64,000 bases of DNA from Coprinus comatus. Lineage: Eukaryota > Basidiomycota > Agaricomycetes > Agaricales > Agaricaceae. The translations under genes and the position numbers were made by a program. The number at the start of each line of letters is the position of its first letter. Positions within the stretch are counted from its first letter, which is position 1. The stretch covers positions 248,001 through 312,000 of the forward strand of contig JAWPGT010000006.1 in assembly GCA_034638255.1 (NCBI GenBank), in the 5' to 3' direction. Below are positions 22,168 to 33,824 of this stretch, one piece after another. The notes below the pieces were generated by a model. The model did not search any database, was not told the DNA's origin, and was given only the letters and a program-made list of their open reading frames with translations.

Positions 22168-24340
22168 GATTGGAGAAGAAAGAGAGAATAGTAGGTAGGT
22201 AGAGACGTGAGCACCAGTGCCAACGACAAAGTATCGATTAAGGAAGCGCAGAATAAGGACCTTTTAAACAACAAGAACCAAACGTGATTGACGTCCCTAT
22301 TGTGCGTGTTAGCCATGAGGCCGGACGAAGTATTAGCATTTGTGACGGCCACAGTACACCCTCTCCGCAACGTGATCCGGGAGCAGCTTCGGTCATAAAC
22401 ACTGCCTCAAGACGCCAGCTTCGGCCTGTATTCATCGCGTTAATGCCCATTCTGCCGCTAGTGTTCAGAGAGTTGGTGACCAGATTCGGTTGAAGGCACG
22501 AGGTTATCTCGTAATTTCCCAGCCAATGAAGCGTAAGGGTCGCATAGTGATCTACAATTATCGTTTCAAGTAACATGACCATTTGTCAATTTTTACTATA
22601 GCCCATTCCGGAGACCAGGGTTCGAGAGGGTTCGGAAGGAAGCCAACCGATAGAAAGTTCTATGATGTACTTACTCGGTCGGAAACTACTCCAAACTTTC
22701 TCTTCAAGATGCTCCGACCCGTCTAGTACTTAGATAGACAGAGCCTTTTGGTTCAGCGATATATTATTCATCTCTTAACAGGGGGGACAACGCCTCTGAC
22801 TGAAGTACTGACCATCGAGTCATGAAAGATTCAAGGGATCCCCTATTTTTGGTTACGATCAACGCGATCACAAGAAGAAAAAACAACGAAACAATAATCT
22901 TGTTATGTACCAAGCCAAATGTAAGGGACATTGAAAAGAAGAGATGAAGAGTCAACTTCAACATAACCGTGGTGTACGAAGGCGTCATTTCTATTTCTCC
23001 AAACAGAATGTATATTTCGAAGATGTGTCAGTTAGTCAAATGCGGATTTTATGGAGAAGCGGCATCAATCTCAACGCGAAAAACACGAGGACCTCAAACT
23101 CTCCTATAGAAAAAGTACATCAATCCAGCATCAATCTCACACAATCACCGTGAGCCAGGTTTTAGAATATTTTGTAGAGACGTAAGTATTCCCACTCACA
23201 TTGTTTTTGGAAATGGCGCATTCCAAATAAGGTAAGAAGGCGGGATTTGATGGCACCGATTCGGTTGGCATAATAACCTTGTATTACTACATAGTAATCG
23301 TCATTGTCCTCTGGATATATAAGCTATCTCACTTACAACGGTTCATCATGTGGGAAGATCCTCAAACTGCGCATTAACCCTTCATCGCGCATTGATACTG
23401 GTCGAATCCACCAAAGATTAAAATAGCCTCCGGTACCTTGGAAGTTAGGCTTGAACTATCAACTTGAACGTTTGAGGGACCTCCTTGATTACATAGAACG
23501 TCGGGACTTGAATACGTTCCCAAAGATATAGACTCGGTCCCTTATAAGACTGAAATGACTGAAGATCCTGGACAGTTAGTGACGCACTACCATACCTTTC
23601 AGTGAAACATTCGATCTTTCTCTTTCGGGTCTAATTAACCTCGAAATAAAGACATAATACAATCACTGAGACCTTCGTATATAGATAAACCCACACACCG
23701 CACCGTTTTTGCCTCACCGCACTATTCGTGCCCTTCACCAACAAGTTGCAACTCTAAAGATGTGAAACATGAATGTACTAAGAGTGAAGCGAAAACGTTG
23801 TTTGCCCTGGGCCTTGACGTTGACATTTCGAGCAGGAAGCGAGTCATGAGACATTTACGATGATTCCACCGAATAGGTATGGGCTTCTTATTGGAGATTT
23901 GTGAAAGTCCATGTGCATAACGCATTGTGTTGCAACTTTACACCCGCAGCCTGCAAGTAGATAAAGATACCTATGTCCACCGAGTATATATCTACCCTTG
24001 ATGAAGATGTACGTATATACACAGAGGACACTACATCACTGGACCATACAAAACCTGGACCACAGTTTAAGTACATAAAGGATAGATGAATGACCGAGCG
24101 TGTTTGGTGTGACCGACACGCCTGAATTTGTGTCGGTAACGATCACGTGAGTGTGCTAACCTTAAGTTGAAGCGCTTGCTGTTGTGCAACGTTGACCTCG
24201 TTCCATTACCAACTTCAAGGCGCGTGGGCACAAGGAGCAGCATCCGATCCTCTCCGTATACCCCTCTCTACCTATTCTCATATCTACTACTACCCCCCGC
24301 CTCGATAACAATCTCATCGTCATCATCATCTATCCACATC
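22168..24340. other. Divergent upstream region, kinase / KEN-box protein
   Basis: About 2.2 kb between two divergently transcribed genes. Short frames on both strands have no recognisable product. A CACGTG E-box-like site lies near 24145 and the sequence ACCGACAC/GTGTCGGT occurs as a small inverted pair near 24112-24138. No gene is supported. Confidence 0.4.
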
Positions 24341-25262
24341 ATGGCCTTTACCGTTTTCCAGGATGTGCCTGCTGAGCCAGTAGTCAAGGCAAAACCTGCC
24401 AACGTGAACGTAATGGCGACTCGTTCCTCAGCTCGCTTAAATGCTATTCTACAAGGATCCTCCAACTCAAATGAAGTCGTACCCTTAGACAAGGAGAATG
24501 TTCATCCAGTTACTGGAGAGCGCGTGGGAACCGCACCGACGAAGAAACGTAAGACAAACGTTCTTGCAGTCAAGGCCAGCGTTCCTACAACCAACAAGAA
24601 AATAAAATCCTTAAAGGTGGTCGACAAGGACTCCCAATCACAACCCAAAAAGCGCAAGACAATACCGGATAGTACTAAACCCAAGGCAGCATCGAAAAGG
24701 GACGGGAAAGTGGCAACTTCGAGGAAATTAACGGCTACTAAGCGCGTCACCCGCAGCAAGGTTTCTCAGCTTCCGCGTCTCGAAGAAGAAGCCGAAGTCA
24801 AAGGAGACGACAAGGAGCGCATCGCCCAAGCCACAATTGATTCCCGGTGCTATGAGTTGACGGTTCAACCACTGGCTGACGTTTCACAAGCATATGAAGC
24901 TCCAAAGTCAGTTCATGAGGCTGAAGCTGAAACTTCACCCGGGAGCAAAACCAAATTCCGTAAGGTAAACAAGTGTTTGTCATCTCCACAATATATTCGT
25001 TATTCATCGTCATTACCTATAGGCCGCGTCTTCTGAACCTGAGATTAGAGACTTTTTTACACCATCACAAACACTCCTTGCTGCTCCTGTAGCCAATACT
25101 CGCCCCTCATCTGCAGAACCAACAACTACTCGCAAGTTCTCGACTCCAGAACGGAAGCAGATATATGCTGCATTTACCTTCTCTACTCCTTCTCCCGCAA
25201 GTGAACGCTTCAGCAAGGTAACTTCGCGAGCCGGCAGCATACCTCGCTTGGAATTGGCGTAG
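24341..25262 (+). CDS. Basic nuclear protein with KEN box (candidate APC/C substrate)
   Basis: Not matched to a named family. Two exons: ATG 24341 to 24964, then a 57-nt intron to 25021 in frame, ending at TAG 25260-25262; about 288 residues. The start follows a run of CATC repeats and gives MAFTVFQDVPAEP. Then come MATRSSARLNAIL, LDKENVHPVTGER (a KEN motif near residue 50), and several Lys/Arg clusters (KKRKTNV, KKRKTIP, KRVTRSK) that would serve as nuclear signals. The acidic middle is followed by IRDFFTPSQT, FSTPERKQIYAAFTFSTPSP and ASERFSKV. The combination of KEN box, RxxL-like motifs near the N-terminus, a basic centre and SP/TP sites resembles cell-cycle regulators destroyed by the anaphase-promoting complex. 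That role is inference. Confidence 0.75.
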
Positions 25263-25889
25263 TCCTGTCGGATGAGGTTGTCAATCTCTTTCGTGATAAA
25301 AGTTATTGATTTTTCACATTTTGTTCTTTGGACGCTCACAACATAAACAAACTTAACACCAATCATCTACCATCACATCGTTGCTATCGAACATTAGCAT
25401 TCTTTCATTCCACACCTGCATATCTGCTGTACAAACAACTCTATTTTCTTTTTCTTCTACACATATTCATTTGCCTTTATTTTCACCTATCGTGGTCCGA
25501 AACCACCACATCGGCGGCCCTTGCATTTAGTAACTTCGGGGTTTCAGCTATCTTGTTTTATGTATCCCCGGTTCTTGTTCTTGGTTTTCCTTACACTTAT
25601 AACCTATTATTCTCTTTCTTCTGTAAGCCACTGCAAATTCGTAATAAGAAATTGACTCACTTGTTTACGATTAGTGCATAGTCTTGATTTAGTTCGTGTG
25701 ATTTTAGTTGTCCAATCCTGAATTAGATCATTCAATTCGGATTCGCTATCAATGGTGGGGATACATTTGTATTGTACTTATCTTATCACATAATTTATAG
25801 GAGTCCACAGATAAGAAATTATGTATATATAGGTGGACGTTCGATTGTTCACTTCTTTTTCTTTTTTTTTACTTCCCCCTTCATTACTG
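25263..25889. other. Gap before NCS1 permease
   Basis: Contains the 3' flank of the KEN-box gene and the promoter and leader of the permease, with T-rich tracts (for example 25845-25870). The frame at 25328-25681 is hydrophobic but has no exon context or motif and is not called. Confidence 0.4.
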
Positions 25890-28800
25890 ATGACATTATT
25901 CGAAAAGTTAGAAGTGTTTCACGCTCCTGGGTTGACTTACACCCAACGTTTCTTGACCGTAGGTTCTCTTCGGGTTTCATTTTCCTATTCAAATTAATTA
26001 ACTGTGTGCGTACGCATGCGTCTTGGACTGTTCTTTAGAGCGATGATCTTGCCCCTGTACCTCCAGAAAAAAGATTATGGAAGGGTTGGAATTTTATTAC
26101 ATTGTATGTCCGATTATTTTACCTAAACTCTCTCACTAACTCTTTCCGAAGTTGGATAGCAGATAGTTTCAATATCAACGTGCAAGTCTAAACCCCTCCC
26201 GGTTCTTTTCCTTTCGACCCTTATATTTACATATATTATAGCTGGATGATAGCTTCTTCGATGGTTCAGTTGGGACTTTCATGGTGGCAAGCATGGATTT
26301 GCGTATGGGTTGGATATGGAATATCAGCACCTTTTATTGTTATGAATGCAAGACCTGGTGCTATCTTTCATGTTACTTTTCCAGTTGTGGCTAGAACTAG
26401 TTTTGGACTTTATGGAAGTTTATGGTGCACTTTCAATCGGGGCGTTATGGCTTGGTGAGTTTCATCTTGAGTTTCATGTTGTGTAATCGATTGAATCTAA
26501 TTTTAACTCTGATTTTTTGACATGACGCTTACTTCGACATTTTTAGTATTTGGTACGGAGTGCAAACTAGTATTGGTGGAGATTGTGTAAAAGTTATGTT
26601 AAGAGCTATTTGGCCAAGTCTGAATAACATTCGTACGTGCTCAAACTTCATGTCTATCTGTCAAAAAGCGGAATATCAACCGAAGATTAACACAAATCTT
26701 GAATTTTTTCTTTCTTATAGCCAACCATCTACCCGAATCAGCCGGAATAACTACAAGAGATTTCATGTGTTTCTTCATATTCTGGTTTATCTCCCTTCCC
26801 GCTATCTGGTTTCCCATTCATAAAATGTGAGTACTACTTTAAACTCCAAATGAATACCGCTCTCATCATATTTCATTCTTCTATTCTCCGCCGCTTGTCG
26901 AGGCTAGTCGTCATCTGTTCACAGTCAAATCAATCGTTGCTCCAGCAGCGGGGATCATCTTTTTCATTTGGTGTATAGTCAAAGCTAAAGGCGTAGGACC
27001 AATTATTTCAAGGCCTAGTACAGTCCATGGATCAGAACTTGGTTGGAACATGATCATTAGTCTAATGTCGTGCATTAGCAACATGGCTACATTGATAACG
27101 TGAGTATTTTATTCATTCTTCTCACATCTCCACTCTTCTTCGTTTTCTTCTACACCTTATCCAACGATCATAAATCATTATCCCCACCAACTTGATTATC
27201 TCAATTCAAACGGCTTTACACTGCTAACATTAAACTTCGCGTGTTTTTTCTAAATTACACCTTTATCTATTCCCTTTGTTGTGCTTCATACCTACGCCAC
27301 CGCTTTCCCCAGTTTCTGATGTGTGCGTAGTGTGCGTGCACCCGTGCTCAGGCCTTGACATATTAAATCTTAAAATCTTTATGCATTTGCACATCATGTT
27401 TCCCATCTGTTTAATCTATTTTTATTACTTGGTATTGATTTATATCACATTTTTCTTTCGCTTCCTTCCGTCTCGACAATCAATAAACTCAATCCTTGAT
27501 ACCACAGGAACGCTCCAGATTTTTCATCTCGTGCAAAAACGCCATCAGCAGCACTTTGGCCCCAATTATGGTCCGTACCAATTGGCTTTTCATTAGTCAG
27601 TTTCGTTGGTATTATCGTCAGTTCTTCTTCCGAAACGATATATGGAGAAGCTATTTGGTCACCTATTGATTTACTTGATCGGTTTTTGAATGATAATCCT
27701 TCGAGTGCTACGAGGTTTGGTGTTTGGTTTATTGCTGCTTCGTTTATTATTGCTCAGGTGAGTTATTTCTCTGATGAAAAGTTTGACTTTCAATGACGTA
27801 GCCGTGATGCATTGAATTATAATCTATCGTAGTTGGGGTACGTCAATCTTTTTCTCTTACATATCCTTGAAACAAATGGAAATGAAATAAAATGTAACCG
27901 AAACGAAAGGAAACTAACCAAATTCTATCTATAGAACCAACATTTCCGCTAATTCAATAAGCGCAGGATGTGATCTCACAGCGTTGTTTCCTCGTTTCAT
28001 TGTGCGTGTTTTTCTTTTCCTTTTTTGAGGTACCTGTATTACCGGAAGCGAAGGATATACCAAGAGAGAATGCTCATATTTCCATTTTCTTTTCATTCTT
28101 TTTCATCATTCAACGTCATAAAGAATATCAGACGAGGAGGTTACATCGCAGCGATCATTGGAATATGTATACTTCCATGGAATCTACTCAAAAGTAGTAA
28201 TCGATTCACTTCCTATCTATCCGCTTATTCCGTCTTCTTAAGTTCTATCGCTGGTGTTATGGTCAGTTCTCTGTTTCAGTTCCAGTTCCACTCTAGCCTA
28301 ATTCTGGAGAGATAACTGGAACCTTCTCAAATGACGTTGTTCTTATACTAATTCAACAAATTTGTTTCTTTTTATGTCCTCGTAGATTACGGAGTATTTC
28401 CTTGTTCGCCGAGGACGTTATCGTGTTGCAGATTTGTATAGTCCAAGTAAAGATGGATGGTACTATTATACCTTTGGAATTAATCTCCGGTACGATTCTC
28501 ACACAGTTACTGCGTTATATTCTTTCTTTCTTTTTTCTTACAACACGTTCGCATCGACAGTGCATACGCAGCATATATCAGTGGAATTTTGATCAACGTT
28601 GTTGGTTTTGCTGGAGCAGGTAAGTATATTGCGATCAATCTTCTACCACATATTTATGGGAATTCCTTTTTTTCTGAATACAGTTGGTACCGAAGTCCCT
28701 CTTACCGCCACTAGAATATACCAAATGTCATTTTTCACTGGATTTGGCGTTTCATCACTCATTTACTTCATTCTCAACATCATCTTCCCAGTACCCGGTA

Positions 28801-28982
28801 CTTCAATCAAAGACAAATTCGAAGAAACCGATTTATCAGATTATTTGGTTAATAATGGTTTTGAAGATGCCAATGATTCATTACAAGATGTAGTTGGGTC
28901 TGTTTCTTCTTCTGTTGGTAAAGATGATGATATTAAAGAAGGGAGAAAAGATGTTGATATTGTTATACGAGAGGCTTCATGA
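25890..28982 (+). CDS. NCS1 family nucleobase/allantoin-type permease (Fur-like)
   Basis: Plasma-membrane proton symporter of the NCS1 Fur branch (uracil, uridine, allantoin or related substrates; the substrate cannot be set from sequence). ATG 25890 gives [20 protein letters not shown], spliced to [20 protein letters not shown]. Hallmarks in order: [111 protein letters not shown] and [20 protein letters not shown]. After these come [59 protein letters not shown] and a hydrophilic C-tail rich in Asp/Glu. About twelve membrane segments and at least ten introns. The stop is at 28980-28982. Complete and apparently functional. Confidence 0.9.
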
Positions 28983-29164
28983 TTTTTTTTTTACTATACA
29001 ATATTATATACCTACAAACAAGATGATGTAATGATTTTACATGCGTACAATATACTTCTAGAAAACAAGAATCACATTCATAGTCCACTCCAACACACTT
29101 CCCAGTTATATACTCCTCTCTATCCACTATATTTCTATCTTCTCCTTATTCCATTTCCATTCCT

Positions 29165-31253
29165 TTACGACGACAACGAAGTCTTCGTTACCTGATAAGT
29201 ATATCCACCATAATTCCCACCAACACCCAACCCTTCCGCATACCCAACCGAAATCCTCTTTCCCTTCGTATCCTCCGCATAATTTTCATAAAAATTATTT
29301 TCATCTTTACCCCATTGACATTCTTCTCCATCTGCTCCCTTTCTTCCAGGTCCTTCCCAAAAATGAAATGCTTTACTATGAACTCCATATGAAGCTGGTA
29401 CTATTTCTAAAAGATCACCACGTGCGATTTCAATTGCTGGGATTTCAGATGCTGGTAAACCTATAAGATAGGCTAAAAGACAACGAATAACGGATGCGTG
29501 ACCTATAATAAGAAGATCTTCCGTTTCACGTTCTAATTCAATTAGAATAGGTTCAAGTCGGACTATTTTTGCAATTAATCCATGTAGTGAGATATAGTGT
29601 AATATATTTATATGTTAAAAAGAAGAAAGAAAAACTCACCACTCAAATCGTGATAACTTTCAGCTCTGGGAACTCTATAAGCATAAGGATCTTTGGTAAA
29701 TCTCTCCCAATCTTCGGGATAATATTTCTTTGCTTGATCAGGTGTTAAACCATCCCAAATTCCAGGATTAATCTCCAACATTTGAGTCTTTTCCACCACT
29801 TTGATTATTTCCGGTAAAGACACTTTGCTCTTTGACGTCGTTGACGATAATGATGATACGGATGCTCCTAAATTCTCTTCTGGTATAGTAGTAGTGGTAG
29901 CAGCAATGGTAGCAGCAGCATTGGGGGTAGTAGCAGGAGGAATGGAGGAGACGTTAGTATTGATTTTGTTCAATTTGTTGAGATGTTTGAGTGTTAGTCC
30001 TGTGTTTGGATTAGGTGTTGGCATCGGCGTTTTATCATCTGGTGACACTATTTCAATATTGTACTCATCGTTCTCTTCTTTATCATTGTTAAATTCCAAA
30101 GGTGGATTTGCGAGGAATGGCCAAGCAGTATGATGAGCACGACGACGTGTAGATGTCCAAATCTAATTCAAAAAAAAAAAGAATTGAGTAAATGTATAAA
30201 CATCGTATGCCAAAAAAAAAACGTACCACCAATTTCCTTTGTTCAGGTTGAATTCCACGTTCTTGTAATACTTTCATTCTACGTTCAAGCACAATATTCT
30301 TGAGTTTCTCTGCATATTCCCATCCTGCTGGTGAAAGGTCTGAATCGGCCTTGTAGGAATGTTCGATGAGAGATTGTCCCGACTGTTATATAGAAAATAT
30401 ATAAGTTGATGTCAGTTGAAAAGAAAAGGAAAAAAAAAAAACTCACTCGAGCGAACCAAATTGTACGAAATCGATTGTGAATGTTCATTAGGAAAAACAC
30501 GATACGAGACTAAACCGTATTAGCTAAACTGAAGTATCTGGTATAATATGTTTATGAAGTGGACTTACTTGAAGATATCCTTGAATTTTCTGTTTCAGCA
30601 ATTCAAAATCAATAATCAATCATTAAAATTCCCAAACGCAAAGAATCCGAAAACAACAACATACATTCAACAAAATTTTCTCTCCAACATTGAGTATACG
30701 AATATACGGTGATGTCATTTCTTCCACAGGTTCATAATACTTCTCATGATCTTTTATACGAATATAATAATCTTGAACAGCTTTATCTGGATCCCAACCT
30801 TTATACTATATACACAATCACAAAAAAGAACAATCAGCAATTCATTAGTATAAGGAGAAAAAAAAAGGAAAAAAAAAAAAAAAACTAACATCAGGTGAAG
30901 AAATCTTAACACTCCTAATATTCCGTTCAATGATTTCCTGTTTATCACACATAGACTCTGTATAGTTAGTTATTTCATAAGTAAATGCGTCTTATCAAAA
31001 TCAACCCCACAAACGGAGAACTCACCCAAGAAAATAATATGAATCCCTTGCTTCTCAAATCTATCCGCCATAGCTTCTCTAGCAGCTCTAGTTCCATTAT
31101 TCGCATCATAAATAACAACCTGTCCACCACTTTCAAAAAATTCCCAAATTTGCTTCTCACATCCATCCGAAACTTTTTGTCTTAAAGCCATAGTTTCCGG
31201 ACTCTTAACCCCTAAAAAAAACAAAACAAAACAAAAACCAAAGTGAGCAAAAG

Positions 31254-31287
<34 letters not shown>

Positions 31288-31559
31288 GAAGAGAGAGAGA
31301 GAGAGAGAGTTGAAACTAAAAACCACCAACATACCTAAAGTAAAATAATCAAAGGCAACTTCTGCGCACCACCAAGCGTCTTTCTTCTAAAATCACCCAA
31401 ACTAACAACCTGAGTTTTAACTCCCGTCCATCTCAAATATCTTTCCAAAGCTCTCGAAATATGGGTTTTACCACGAGCAGGTAATCCAACCGTAAGTACC
31501 AATATCTTTCCTGCATGGAATAAAAGTCCTGATTCTGTAGTGTAGAGTGGTGCGACCAT
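29165..31559 (-). CDS. 6-phosphofructo-2-kinase/fructose-2,6-bisphosphatase with inactive phosphatase site
   Basis: Cytosolic enzyme making fructose-2,6-bisphosphate, the activator of phosphofructokinase. ATG 31559 leads to LTVGLPARGKTHISRALERY (Walker A) and VVSLGDFRRK. GGQVVIYDANNGTRAAREAM, GIHIIFLESMCDKQEIIERN and VKISSPD then YKGWDPDKAVQDYYIRIKDH complete the kinase domain. The phosphatase domain starts RIVFFLMNIHNRFRTIWFAR and continues, after an intron, SGQSLIEHSYKADSDLSPAG. The usual catalytic RHG is therefore RSG (Ser codon 30380-30382). Later residues are kept: LEINPGIWDGLT and LLIIGHASVIR. A Thr/Ala/Asn-rich insert of about 80 residues sits before the LEINPG block. It ends TYQVTKTSLSS with TAA 29165-29167. 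By analogy with yeast Pfk26, which also has Ser there, it should be a kinase only. Confidence 0.92.
31250..31312. repeat. Compound microsatellite in a PFK-2 intron
   Basis: Consecutive (AC)n, (AT)n and (GA)n tracts between two coding exons of the PFK-2 gene. Likely length-polymorphic. Confidence 0.8.
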
Positions 31560-32292
31560 TGTTGTTGGTGTGTCGGTGTTGTATTTGTATTTTCTCTTTC
31601 TCTCTCTTTTAGGAGTCGAATACTATAGTACTATAGTCCCCCTTTCTTGAATGTATTGGTATTCGGATTGCTTTAGATCTCGAGTTAACTGATATCGCCT
31701 AGTTTATGATAGTAGATGGTTGACAGTAGTTGTTTTATACGGTGGATAAACTTGAATGGTGTAGTCTTCGTATGAGGTTATTAAAAACCGGGGAAGGAGA
31801 TGGTCGATTTGTTGATAAGAGCCGAGAGGAAGGGAGGGAAGGGAAAGAAAGGGGTACAGATACGAGTAGGAGGCTAGGGAGCTAGAATCCATATCAGTCA
31901 TTATGTAATCCTGATAAACCAGTTCGTAAGGCATTGAAAAATCGAATATATTTGCAATTTTGGAATATTCCTGAGAGCGATGGAAGAATTTGCAGCGATT
32001 AGAGTCAAGAACACATACGTAGAGAGAGAGGAAGAGACAGAACAAAATATACAAAAGAACATTAGAAGAGGGGGGGTGGAGGGAGAAAGAAAGAGAAGAG
32101 AGATCACAACAACAACAAAAAATTAAAACTCAAAACGATTGAAAAACAACATATAAAGGTCCCCCTATAATCGACGAGTAGACATAAAAAGAAAGAAAAA
32201 AAGGAACAAATGAAAAAAAAAGACGGGGAAAAAGAAAAGGAAAAAAGGGAAAACAGTACAGAAATCATTCTTTCAGCTTCTTTTGGTTTTTG
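31560..32292. other. Upstream region of PFK-2 and 3' flank of YRA1
   Basis: Strongly purine/pyrimidine-biased (pyrimidine tracts near 31590-31615, A/G-rich 32060-32260). No coding frame is supported; the minus frame 31704-32054 lacks motifs. Confidence 0.4.
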
Positions 32293-33332
32293 TTATACCG
32301 ATCCAATTGAAGGTGCAGAAGCTCTATAATCCTCCATCTCTTTATCCAAATCATCTTTACTAGCAGGTCCTTTCTTAACCATAGCAGCACCTCCAGAAGC
32401 TCCTGCAAACTGCTTCTTCAATCTTCTAGGTCCCTTCTTAACACGAACACGTCGTGCAGGTACAATTTGAGTTTGAGCGGCGGGACCGGTAGGAACTATA
32501 GGTACAGGTGCTATTTGTGTTCGTTGTTGTCTAAATGAGAAAACTAACGTTCATAAAAATGCCCAACAAAAGAAGAAGAAAGATTACTTACAGCGTCAAA
32601 GGTGGTGTTGGTTTTGGTGTAGTAGGAACATCAGGAATTCTTCCTCCTAATCTTGTTAGAAGAGAAGGAGGAGCTGTTGATGATTGTGTAGTAGCATTTG
32701 TAGATCCAGGAACTCCATCATAGATGATTTCGATTTTGATTGGTTTTCCTGAAGACAAAACAAAAATGTCAACGGAACTGTCATCTCAGACAGACAAGAA
32801 AAAAAAAAAAAAAACAGAACATACGTCCATCAACAATTTTACCATCATACTTCTGTCTCGCCACAACCGCATCTCCAGGTCTTGTAAACGTAATAACAGC
32901 CATACCCTTTGAATGACCTTGACTATTATACACCAAAAACATATCCTTCAAAGGTCCAACAGTCTTCTTGAACAATTCCTAGTATACACAAAAAACCATA
33001 AATCAGTACTTTCTTATTACCACATTTACAGCCCACAAAAAAAAAAAACTCACCTCAATTTCATCATGAGTAACATCCGTAGGTAACCTCGACAACAAAA
33101 TCTTACTTCCAACTTCCTTCCCTTTCCCAACACCAACACCAACACCATTCGCATTATTCCTATTATTCACAGCATTATTAATAACATTAGCTTTCCAAGC
33201 AGGTGCAGGAACAGCTTTATTTCCCAATAATTGACGTTTAGCACCACCATGAGCATGTGAATTTGTAAGTCTAGCTGCAGCTTGAGCTTGTAGTCGATGT
33301 AAATGAGGATTTGTATAATTGCTTTGCATCAT
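32293..33332 (-). CDS. YRA1: Yra1/ALYREF-type mRNA export adaptor
   Basis: RNA-binding adaptor of the TREX complex that hands mRNA to the Mex67 export receptor. ATG 33332 (the first of two adjacent ATGs) gives MMQSNYTNPHLHRLQAQAAA. A basic Ala/Asn/Gly-rich stretch with GAKRQLLGNKAVPAPAWKAN follows. The central RRM reads KILLSRLPTDVTHDEIE, an intron, ELFKKTVGPLKDMFLVYNSQ, GHSKGMAVITFTRPGDAVVA and RQKYDGKIVDGRPIKIEIIY. The C-terminus is Pro/Thr-rich, then basic (PARRVRVKKGPRRLKKQFAG), and ends with a conserved helix DDLDKEMEDYRAS before TAA 32293-32295. Architecture matches REF proteins: N-box, RRM, basic box, C-box. Four or more short introns. Confidence 0.9.
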
Positions 33333-33824
33333 CTTTGGTTTTGTAAGGTGTGTGTGTGGAGTGTGTGAGATGGGTGTTGGTATAAGTGTATTCAATTGGT
33401 TTGGTTATGTGATGGCGTGGCGTGTGTGTTGTGTGTTCAGGTTGAGCAAAGGACCAGAAACACGCGATGTATGTGCGTAAAGGATCTTGCTTTCAAAAAG
33501 ACTTGAATCAAACGCGTCCCAGTTAATAATCAGTCAATAATTCATAAACCAACACTTACCTCAGATGACCGATAAAACGTCAAAGCAGAAAGAGGGAGAC
33601 AAACGATGGAAGGTTATGGTTTATGGTTTGGTGGCGCCGTATTAGCAAAACAGTTCTTGTCCCCGTGATTTATTTGGCAAACTCATCAACCGCAAATAAT
33701 TATCGGCAATTTATTTATCCACAATTATTCCGAACATTAAATGTCCATCGTCTACAGTGGGGAAATACATAAATCATAAATACCATAAAAACTTTTACCC
33801 AAGGAAATACACTACGCTCTGTAG
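33333..33824. other. Gap between YRA1 start and bHLH 3' end
   Basis: Promoter of YRA1 with GT-rich (GTGTGTG) tracts near 33350-33430, and the downstream flank of the bHLH gene. No other gene seen. Confidence 0.5.

Noticed and set aside
24167..24340. In-frame upstream extension of the KEN-box protein
   Set aside because: The frame is open, but its only upstream start would be TTG. The first ATG, at 24341, follows a CATC-rich leader and gives a sensible N-terminus.
33333..33395. Longer N-terminus of the Yra1-like protein
   Set aside because: The extension would begin at a TTG. The double ATG at 33332 gives the usual short N-box start.
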